A stretch of DNA of 12,512 bases from Nitrospirota bacterium. Its GTDB lineage: Bacteria; Nitrospirota; JACRHJ01. The notes under the pieces were generated by a model. It was not told where the DNA came from. It searched no databases and saw only the letters and a program-made list of their open reading frames with translations. Each line of letters starts with the position of its first letter. Position 1 is the stretch's first letter. The position numbers and the translations under genes were made by a program. The DNA is taken from NCBI GenBank assembly GCA_021785055.1, contig JAJYGS010000141.1:1-12512 (forward strand), in the 5' to 3' direction. This document shows, in pieces, positions 1-4,486 of the stretch.

Positions 1-1
1 T

Positions 2-1312
2 GTCCCGGAAGACAACCAGTACCTGCCAAGCAGCCAGTCCAGGAGCATGGAACTCCTTGAGGAGATGGGTTTCAAGGTCAACAGACATAACAAGAAATGC
101 CCGGATATCGAGTGCGTGATGGACTTCTGCAACGGCTGGGAAAATAAACGGGGCCAGCTTCCGTACGAGATAGACGGGATGGTGATAAAGGTGGACGACC
201 TCCGCCTCCAGGGAAGGCTCGGCTCCACGGGCAAGTCTCCGCGCTGGGCGATCTCCTACAAATTCCCGGCGAAGCAGGCCACGACGAAGGTCAACGACAT
301 CATCGCCTCCGTCGGCAGGACGGGAACGGTTACGCCGGTGGCATTTCTCGAACCGGTCAGAATCGGCGGGGTCACGGTATCGCGCGCGGCGCTGTATAAC
401 GCCGACGAGCTTGAAAGATTGAATATAAACGTCGGCGATATTGTCCTCGTGGAGCGCGGCGGCGAGGTAATCCCAAAGGTCGTGAAGGTCGCGGAAAAGA
501 AGACGCCCGGCATATTCAAGCTCCCGGATAACTGTCCGTCGTGCGGCGGAGGACTCGTGCGCGAGGAAGGCGAGGCAGCGACACGATGCATAAACACAAG
601 CTGTCCCGTCCAGCTCCAGAAGAACGTCGAGCACTACGCCTCAAGGGGCGCGACGGACATCGAGGGCCTGGGGCCGAAGGTCGTCAACCTGCTCATAAAG
701 GCCGGGCTTATCGGCGACTTCGCCGACCTGTACAAACTAAAGGTTGACGACCTCGTGCCGCTTGAGAGAATGGGCAAAAAGTCGGCTGAGAAACTCGTAG
801 AGAATATCGAAAGAGCCAAGGGCAAGCCGCTCTCACGGCTTTATTACGGCCTCGGAATAAGGCATGTCGGCGGGCGTTCGGCGGAAATACTCGCGGGTCG
901 CTTCAATTCGCTCGACGAGCTTATAAAGGCGGAAACGGCTGAGCTTGAGGCGATAAACGAGATAGGCCCCGTGATGGCAAAAGCGATACACGATTTCTTC
1001 CGCGAGGGGCGCAATATAAACGTGATAAACAAGCTCAAGGACTACGGAGTGCGCACAGCCGAGGAACGCAGGGCGCCCGAAGCGCCGCAGAACTTTGCCG
1101 GCAAAACCTTCGTCTTCACGGGCGCGATTTCGCTGCCAAGGGCCGAGGCCGAGGACATGGTAAAATCCCGCGGCGGCAAGGTAAGCTCCTCCGTCAGTAG
1201 GAAGACGGACTATGTCATCGCCGGAGCCGACCCCGGCTCGAAATACGACAAAGCCAGAGAACTCGGCGTGGAAATAATCTCCGAGACCCAGTTTAAGAAG
1301 ATGCTGGGGTAG
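2..1312 (+). CDS. ligA: NAD-dependent DNA ligase LigA, C-terminal part (5' end outside window)
   Basis: This enzyme seals nicks in duplex DNA with NAD+ as adenylate donor, in replication and repair. The frame is open from base 2, before the first ATG at 47, so the gene enters from the left. About 436 residues are present, and the N-terminal Ia domain and the adenylated-lysine KxDG motif are missing (family length about 670). Visible elements in order: nucleotidyltransferase motifs YEIDGMVIKVD (around nt 164-196) and WAISYKFP (around nt 245-268); the OB fold; a four-cysteine zinc finger (CPSC, then CINTSC, nt 533-604); helix-hairpin-helix repeats (IEGLGPK, LERMGKK, GLGIRHVGG, INEIGPVMA); and a C-terminal BRCT domain from about nt 1085 (FAGKTFVFTGAIS, then TDYVIAG). 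It ends in TAG, one base from the convergent tsaB stop. The identification is secure. Confidence 0.97.
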   Translation, partial: VPEDNQYLPSSQSRSMELLEEMGFKVNRHNKKCPDIECVMDFCNGWENKRGQLPYEIDGMVIKVDDLRLQGRLGSTGKSPRWAISYKFPAKQATTKVNDIIASVGRTGTVTPVAFLEPVRIGGVTVSRAALYNADELERLNINVGDIVLVERGGEVIPKVVKVAEKKTPGIFKLPDNCPSCGGGLVREEGEAATRCINTSCPVQLQKNVEHYASRGATDIEGLGPKVVNLLIKAGLIGDFADLYKLKVDDLVPLERMGKKSAEKLVENIERAKGKPLSRLYYGLGIRHVGGRSAEILAGRFNSLDELIKAETAELEAINEIGPVMAKAIHDFFREGRNINVINKLKDYGVRTAEERRAPEAPQNFAGKTFVFTGAISLPRAEAEDMVKSRGGKVSSSVSRKTDYVIAGADPGSKYDKARELGVEIISETQFKKMLG

Positions 1313-1313
1313 T

Positions 1314-1988
1314 CTATTTTTCTTCCGCGTCGGACTTGCGGATGTAGAATGGCACAAGGGTCATGGGGTCTGCGGTATTGCCCGCCGTGATTTGCTTAAG
1401 GCCCCGGAAGGCCACAGCCGCGCCGGACGGATAGCCGTATGCCCTGGGCGCGAAAAACGCCTGGCAGCACAGCCGCTCTCCCAGCAGATCCCGGTAGACG
1501 TACGCCCCCTCGCCTACAAAGACCGTCGGCTCCTCTATGATGTCAGCCAGCTTGTCCGGCGTAATGACCGTCGGCGGCAGGACAGTCCTTCTCGACGTGT
1601 CTACAGCCTTGTAAATCGCGCAGTAGACCATCTTTTTGCGCGCATCCAGTACCGGCGCGACCTGGTGCCGGCAATACGGCAGGTTGTCCGCCAGGGCCTC
1701 AAGGCTGTTCACCGCCGCGACGGGCTTGCCGGATGCATAGGCCATAGCCTTCACCGCCGCAAGGCCTATGCGAAGCCCTGTGAACGACCCCGGCCCGACG
1801 CTTACGGCAAAGCCGCCTATGTCCTCAAGCGTCAGGCGCGCGGACTTGAGCGTCGTGTCGATATGCTCCATCAGCCGCTCGGAGTGCGTGAGGGATATGT
1901 TCGTCCGCATCTCCGCGACGAGCGTTTCGTCCTCCACAATCCCCACCGCGCCCATCGTCGTCGAGGTATCGAGCCCAAGGACTTTCAT
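1314..1988 (-). CDS. tsaB: tRNA threonylcarbamoyladenosine biosynthesis protein TsaB
   Basis: TsaB is a non-catalytic ASKHA-fold partner of TsaD and TsaE. The complex transfers the threonylcarbamoyl group from TC-AMP to A37 of ANN-decoding tRNAs in the cytoplasm. The 224-residue product has the family hallmarks: MKVLGLDTST at the N terminus, THSERLM (34-40), GPGSFTGLRIG (65-75) and a C-terminal FYIRKSDAE. The length matches TsaB (about 220-230), not the longer TsaD, and TsaD-type metal-binding histidines are not evident. The start at 1988 matches the conserved N terminus. However, the nearest purine-rich match (AGAGG) is 14 nt upstream, too far for a normal Shine-Dalgarno. A promoter-like sequence ends so close that the mRNA could begin at the ATG. 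The gene lies 124 nt downstream of a co-directional DUF488 gene and is convergent with ligA. Confidence 0.95.
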   Translation of the reverse strand: MKVLGLDTSTTMGAVGIVEDETLVAEMRTNISLTHSERLMEHIDTTLKSARLTLEDIGGFAVSVGPGSFTGLRIGLAAVKAMAYASGKPVAAVNSLEALADNLPYCRHQVAPVLDARKKMVYCAIYKAVDTSRRTVLPPTVITPDKLADIIEEPTVFVGEGAYVYRDLLGERLCCQAFFAPRAYGYPSGAAVAFRGLKQITAGNTADPMTLVPFYIRKSDAEEK

Positions 1989-1995
1989 GCGATGA

Positions 1996-2024
1996 AGGAT
2001 AACCTCTTTTTAATGGAATTTCAA
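1996..2024 (-). promoter_or_regulatory. Candidate sigma70-type promoter of tsaB
   Basis: On the minus strand TTGAAA (2024-2019) and TATCCT (2001-1996) are separated by exactly 17 bp, giving 5/6 and 4/6 matches to consensus. The predicted transcription start falls about 6-8 nt after the -10 box, at or next to the tsaB ATG (1988). This would give a leaderless or near-leaderless message. It is a pattern match only. Confidence 0.35.
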
Positions 2025-2112
2025 ACGAAAACGTCGGGGCATTACTTTGGGGCATTTATCGGGCCGGGGGCACGATTCCGTGTGGTTCCGGACGGGGCCG
2101 CGGACGCCGTTT

Positions 2113-2490
2113 TCACGCCGCCGCCTTGCCCCGGAGGATGTCCTTGTGGCTCTCGATATAATCCTTTATCGCGACAGCGGCGTTGTGCTCGGCTGTCCCC
2201 TGGTCGTAGAGCAACGTGACAGGGCCCTGCTCGGATTTTTCAAGGATTTTACTGAGTTGCGGCATCATCTCGTCCAGCTCCCCGAAATAACCGCACTCGA
2301 ACTCGGCCCATCTCTCAGGCTTGCCGGAGAACCACGCCTGGCTGCCTTCCCCTGGCGCAATGTCCTTGAGCCAGAGGTCGATGCAGCCCTCTTCGTGTTC
2401 TATGTTCTTCGGCCAGCGCCGCTCCACGTAAATCCTGAAACCGTCGGTTTCTTCAATCTTTTCGTCCATTTTCTTTATCCTGATGTCCAT
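2113..2490 (-). CDS. DUF488 (YeaO-like) family protein, divergent paralogue
   Basis: This 125-residue protein belongs to the DUF488/YeaO family, whose biochemical role I do not know. The evidence is the core DGFRIYVERRWP, DLWLKDIAP, PERWAEF and YFGELDE, about 45% identical by eye to the second copy at 2843-3214. Several positions that the second copy keeps are changed here: WPRG is WPKN (26-29), IAPS is IAPG, LRKWF is SQAWF, and HDPERW is GKPERW (56-61). This suggests relaxed or altered function. The ATG at 2490 has a good Shine-Dalgarno, GGGAGG, 6 nt upstream, and a TGnTATAAT promoter just before it. It is divergent from the DUF1328 gene and upstream of tsaB on the same strand. No signal peptide or membrane segment is visible. 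The family call is firm; the function is unknown. Confidence 0.9.
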   Translation of the reverse strand: MDIRIKKMDEKIEETDGFRIYVERRWPKNIEHEEGCIDLWLKDIAPGEGSQAWFSGKPERWAEFECGYFGELDEMMPQLSKILEKSEQGPVTLLYDQGTAEHNAAVAIKDYIESHKDILRGKAAA

Positions 2491-2525
2491 CGAGAACCTC
2501 CCGAAAGCTCCTGTTGATTACTAAT

Positions 2526-2534
2526 ATTATAACA
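2526..2534 (-). promoter_or_regulatory. Extended -10 promoter of the first DUF488 gene
   Basis: The minus strand reads TGTTATAAT (2534-2526), a perfect -10 hexamer preceded by the TGn extension. The -35 position is poor and overlaps a GC-rich palindrome. The predicted start near 2519 gives a leader of about 29 nt containing the GGGAGG ribosome-binding site. I judge it likely but untested. Confidence 0.55.
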
Positions 2535-2536
2535 TG

Positions 2537-2557
2537 CCCGGCCCCGCGTAAGCCGGG
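2537..2557. promoter_or_regulatory. Palindrome between divergent promoters, possible operator
   Basis: CCCGGC (2537-2542) and GCCGGG (2552-2557) are perfect 6-bp inverted arms around a 9-nt centre. The palindrome covers where the -35 element of the DUF488 promoter should be. It also lies about 19 bp from the -35 of the divergent DUF1328 promoter. It could bind a regulator of both genes, or it may simply be a GC-rich hairpin. No regulator gene is present in the window. Confidence 0.3.
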
Positions 2558-2575
2558 AGCACAGCCGCCCCCGTT

Positions 2576-2604
2576 TTGCCAAAATTCCCTTTCCATACTA
2601 TAAT
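2576..2604 (+). promoter_or_regulatory. Sigma70-type promoter of the DUF1328 gene
   Basis: TTGCCA (2576-2581) and TATAAT (2599-2604) are separated by 17 bp, matching consensus at 5/6 and 6/6. This is the best sigma70-like promoter in the window. The predicted start is near 2611, giving a leader of about 27 nt before the DUF1328 ATG at 2638. Confidence 0.65.
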
Positions 2605-2637
2605 TTATATATGTTCGGCAAATTGCGGAGGTGAGCG

Positions 2638-2805
2638 ATGTTGTACTGGGCGGTGGTATTTTTCGTAATAGCGATAATAGCCGCGATATTCGGCTTTGCG
2701 GGGATAGCCGGGACGGCTGCGTGGATTGCCAAGCTGCTGTTCGTGGTGTTCCTGGTGTTGTTTGTCTTCTCCCTGGTATTCGGACGCAGAAGGACAATAT
2801 TGTAG
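2638..2805 (+). CDS. DUF1328 / UPF0391 (YtjA-like) small membrane protein
   Basis: This 55-residue protein starts MLYWAVVFFVIAIIAAIFGF and ends in a basic FGRRRTIL tail. It has two hydrophobic segments (about residues 4-28 and 31-48) around the conserved FGFAGIAGTAA stretch. Length, order of motifs and the basic C terminus match the UPF0391/DUF1328 family (E. coli YtjA, about 53 residues, from memory). The physiological role of the family is not established. The ATG is preceded by a strong Shine-Dalgarno, GGAGGTG, 4 nt upstream, and by a near-consensus promoter at 2576-2604. It is divergent from one DUF488 gene and convergent with the other. The inferred location is the inner membrane, with the basic tail probably cytoplasmic. 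The family assignment is confident. Confidence 0.93.
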   Translation: MLYWAVVFFVIAIIAAIFGFAGIAGTAAWIAKLLFVVFLVLFVFSLVFGRRRTIL

Positions 2806-2808
2806 ATG

Positions 2809-2853
2809 AAAAAGGGCGGCAGGGGCTGTTTTAAAGCTCGTATCAGGCCGCCC
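2809..2853 (-). terminator. Candidate intrinsic terminator for the second DUF488 gene
   Basis: On the minus strand GGGCGGC (2853-2847) pairs perfectly with GCCGCCC (2820-2814) and is followed at once by TTTTT (2813-2809). The 26-nt loop is long for a terminator, and the first arm lies in the last codons of the gene. Convergent transcription from the DUF1328 gene crosses the same hairpin without a T-run. Moderate support. Confidence 0.4.
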
Positions 2854-3214
2854 GGGCAGCCTGATTCATTCTTTTCTCAAGATACTCCTTCAGCGCGGAA
2901 GCATTGTTAAGTTCTTGTTCTTTCGAGGAAAAAATAAGCGTCACGGGCCGCCTTCCAGCCTCCTGCAATATACGCTCAACGGCCTCGCTGTTCGCGTCTA
3001 ACTCCTCGAAATAATGGGATTTAAACTCCTCCCAGCGCTCCGGGTCGTGAGAGAACCACTTGCGCAGGCCGTCCGAAGGCGCGATTTCCTTTAACCACAA
3101 GTCAACACTCAGTTTTTCCTTGGAAATCCCCCTCGGCCAGAGCCTGTCAACCAATATCCTGAAGCCGTCCGCCCTCGAAGGCGTGTCATACGCTCTTTTC
3201 GTTTTAATCTTCAT
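2843..3214 (-). CDS. DUF488 (YeaO-like) family protein, canonical copy
   Basis: This 123-residue protein of the DUF488/YeaO family keeps the usual conserved blocks: DGFRILVDRLWPRG (16-29), DLWLKEIAPS (38-47), LRKWFSHDPERW (50-61) and YFEEL (68-72). Its molecular function is unknown to me. I place the start at the ATG at 3214, not the in-frame GTG three codons upstream (3223). That GTG is itself part of the Shine-Dalgarno GAGGTG, which sits 6 nt before the ATG. A TGnTATAAT promoter with a 17-bp spacer lies directly upstream, and a hairpin with a T-run follows the stop. It is the better-conserved copy of the paralogous pair. It is convergent with the DUF1328 gene. No secretion or membrane signal is seen. 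Confidence 0.9.
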   Translation of the reverse strand: MKIKTKRAYDTPSRADGFRILVDRLWPRGISKEKLSVDLWLKEIAPSDGLRKWFSHDPERWEEFKSHYFEELDANSEAVERILQEAGRRPVTLIFSSKEQELNNASALKEYLEKRMNQAARAA

Positions 3215-3239
3215 AGTTATCACCTCGTTATGTAATTAA

Positions 3240-3268
3240 ATTATAGCAGATAAACGGTTATTTATTAA
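3240..3268 (-). promoter_or_regulatory. Promoter of the second DUF488 gene (extended -10)
   Basis: The minus strand shows TTAATA (3268-3263, 4/6), a 17-bp spacer ending in TGC, then a perfect TATAAT (3245-3240). This gives a TGnTATAAT extended -10, the same arrangement as upstream of the other DUF488 gene. The predicted start near 3233 leaves a leader of about 19 nt with the GAGGTG ribosome-binding site. Confidence 0.6.
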
Positions 3269-3291
3269 TCGCTCCGGGAAGCCGAAAAACG

Positions 3292-3319
3292 CCCCTTCCC
3301 CGCCCCCCTTTTTCGCCCC
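3292..3319 (-). other. G-quadruplex-capable tract
   Basis: The minus strand carries four G runs: GGGG, 7 nt, GGGGGG, 1 nt, GGGG, 2 nt, GGGG. This satisfies the usual four-run pattern with loops of 1-7 and allows four tetrads. It lies about 24 bp upstream of the -35 of the second DUF488 gene, on that gene's coding strand. Folding has not been shown. Confidence 0.45.
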
Positions 3320-3389
3320 GAAACCCGCCCGCAGAGGCCGTTTTAGCCCCGTTTTCGATACCGGAGAAAAAAATCGATTTTTAAAGAAA

Positions 3390-3422
3390 TAATCGCGGTA
3401 TAATAAGGAGTTATCGCGATTA
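3390..3422 (+). promoter_or_regulatory. Inverted repeat overlapping a TATAAT box
   Basis: TAATCGCG (3390-3397) and CGCGATTA (3415-3422) are perfect 8-bp inverted arms. Between them lie TATAAT (3399-3404) and AAGGAG. No good -35 is found at 16-18 bp spacing, and no start codon follows. It could be an operator-covered promoter for a short RNA, or a chance hairpin. Confidence 0.25.
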
Positions 3423-3500
3423 ATAGTAGCGGCTACCGAGAACGAACTTCACCAATCGGACGACAAGGAATGGAACAATTCGGGGTGTATTTTGTCTGTA

Positions 3501-3522
3501 GTCCCGACCGAAGCGGAGGGAC
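3501..3522. repeat. Hairpin repeat with GTCCC/GGGAC arms
   Basis: GTCCC (3501-3505) and GGGAC (3518-3522) pair, with CC/GG extending the stem around GAAGC. Read on the minus strand it has a central CGCTTCGG. Ten bases later on the plus strand comes a run of eight T (3533-3540). It resembles dispersed intergenic palindromes common in bacterial genomes, from memory. Confidence 0.5.
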
Positions 3523-3554
3523 CCACCTTTGATTTTTTTTAAAGTCAACTTTGG

Positions 3555-3576
3555 ATTCTTCGGCTTCGCTCAGAAT
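3555..3576. repeat. Hairpin repeat with ATTCT/AGAAT arms and CTTCG centre
   Basis: ATTCT (3555-3559) and AGAAT (3572-3576) are perfect arms around a centre containing CGGCTTCGCTC, followed by GACAG. The design parallels the hairpin 54 bases to the left. Sequences of this kind (TTCTTCG, CTTCGCTCAGAATGAC) are familiar as dispersed intergenic repeats in many bacteria, from memory and not from a search. Confidence 0.55.
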
Positions 3577-3630
3577 GACAGAATAAGTCGGAGGGAATGA
3601 CAGGCGGAACGGGAATGGCAAACAATGCCG

Positions 3631-3806
3631 GGCGCAATGAATCGCGTCACTACAGTTCGGATGCGCGTTCAAGCGGTTCCTCCGGGGCTTCTTTACTTTC
3701 GGCGCAATGAATCGCGTCACTACAGTTCGGATGCGCGTTCAAGCGGTTCCTCCGGGGCTTCTTTACTTTCGGCGCAATGAATCGCGTCACTACAGTTCGG
3801 ATGCGC
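3631..3806. repeat. 70-bp tandem repeat, 2.5 identical copies (three 36-bp units, two 34-bp units)
   Basis: The 70-bp unit at 3631-3700 recurs without a mismatch at 3701-3770, and its first 36 bases recur at 3771-3806. It can therefore be read as three identical 36-bp units (GGCGCAATGAATCGCGTC...GATGCGC) separated by two identical 34-bp units (GTTCAAGCGGTTCC...TACTTTC). The 36-bp unit has imperfect terminal inverted repeats (GCGCAAT against ATGCGC, one bulge) and an alternative inner hairpin, GGCGCAAT against ATCGCGTC, with two wobble pairs. The sizes recall CRISPR, but identical 'spacers', the absence of cas genes and only three units argue for a tandem duplication of a palindromic element. 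Confidence 0.95.
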
Positions 3807-3844
3807 CTACGCCACGCATTCGTCATTCCCGAACGATTATCGCC

Positions 3845-4486
3845 CTAAACGAACCCGTTCCGGAAAAGAAATTCCTTGTCTATTCCGCCCGTGCCGGCCC
3901 TGTCTCCCAGGAGTCTCTCGACGAATTTCGCAAGCATGTCCGCTTCGAGGTTCACGGTGTCTCCGGGCTTCTTGAAACCCAGGGTGGTCATTGACGCGGT
4001 ATGCGGGATGATGGAGACGCGGAAGCTGTTCTTGTCGTAGTCCACTACCGTCAGGCTTATGCCGTCGATGGCTATCGAGCCTTTGTTTATTACGTAGCGG
4101 AGTATCTCTTCCGGGGCGTCGATGGTAAATACCGTTGCGATGTCTTCGCGCACTGCGGATTTTATAATACCGGTAGCATCGACATGCCCGGCGACGAGAT
4201 GACCTCCGAGCCTGTCCCCAAGGCGCATCGCGCGTTCGAGGTTCACCCTGCCGCCGCTCTTCAGCCTGCCCAGGCTGGATTTCTTCAGCGTCTCGGCCAT
4301 GACCTCCGCAGTGAAACCGGAGGCGTCGAAGGCGGTAACCGTGAGGCACACGCCGTTTACCGCCACGCTGTCGCCGAGGTTCAGGCCGTCCGTAATTTTC
4401 TCCGCGCCGATTTTAAGCGTAGCGGAATTCCGGCCCTTTACGACCGATTTTACCGTCCCCAGCTCTTCGATTATGCCGGTGAACAT
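3845..4486 (-). CDS. ribE: Riboflavin synthase (alpha-subunit type)
   Basis: This enzyme performs the last step of riboflavin synthesis: dismutation of two 6,7-dimethyl-8-ribityllumazine molecules to riboflavin and the pyrimidinedione. The 213-residue protein contains the two tandem lumazine-binding barrels, each with the NG(V)xLTV signature (NGVCLTVT 44-51; DGISLTVV 141-148), plus MFTGIIEELG at the N terminus and GGHLVAGHVD (94-103). Residues equivalent to those studied in the E. coli enzyme are present (from memory of the family): Phe2, Cys47, His96, His101, Lys135, and the Ser144/Asp183 pair. Its ATG overlaps the ribD stop as TAATG, which implies translational coupling; a purine-rich GGAAGAGG precedes it at a longish 11 nt. 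A repeat cassette follows, and no ribBA or ribH is seen downstream. Confidence 0.97.
   Translation of the reverse strand: MFTGIIEELGTVKSVVKGRNSATLKIGAEKITDGLNLGDSVAVNGVCLTVTAFDASGFTAEVMAETLKKSSLGRLKSGGRVNLERAMRLGDRLGGHLVAGHVDATGIIKSAVREDIATVFTIDAPEEILRYVINKGSIAIDGISLTVVDYDKNSFRVSIIPHTASMTTLGFKKPGDTVNLEADMLAKFVERLLGDRAGTGGIDKEFLFRNGFV

Larger units (their letters stand above)
3215..3844. other. Gene-free region rich in palindromes and repeats
   Basis: These 630 bases between the second DUF488 gene and ribE hold no credible gene. From left to right they contain the DUF488 promoter, a C-rich tract able to form a G-quadruplex on the minus strand, a small inverted repeat around a TATAAT, two CTTCG-centred hairpins, and a 2.5-copy 70-bp tandem repeat. 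The tandem repeat is flanked by GGGAATG-containing motifs in opposite orientation (3593-3617 and 3822-3831). Open frames at 3433-3720 (-) and 3707-3994 (+) are read from the repeats and look spurious. Confidence 0.75.

Noticed and set aside
1300..1330. Terminator between convergent ligA and tsaB
   Set aside because: Only one base separates the stops, and I find no stem followed by a T-run on either strand.
1392..2219. 275-codon open frame antisense to tsaB and running into a DUF488 gene
   Set aside because: It spans two real genes on the other strand, is Arg-rich and shows no domain.
3212..3223. GTG at 3223 as the start of the second DUF488 gene
   Set aside because: The GTG is part of the Shine-Dalgarno GAGGTG that serves the ATG at 3214, and the family N terminus fits the ATG.
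3433..3720. 95-codon open frame on the minus strand across the repeats
   Set aside because: It is made of the hairpin and tandem-repeat sequence, has no convincing ribosome-binding site and matches no protein family I recognise.
3631..3806. CRISPR array (36-bp repeats, 34-bp spacers)
   Set aside because: The two spacers are identical, there are only three repeats, and no cas gene or AT-rich leader is present. A tandem duplication explains it better.
3707..3994. 95-codon open frame on the plus strand
   Set aside because: It begins inside the tandem repeat and ends inside ribE on the opposite strand. It looks like a shadow frame.
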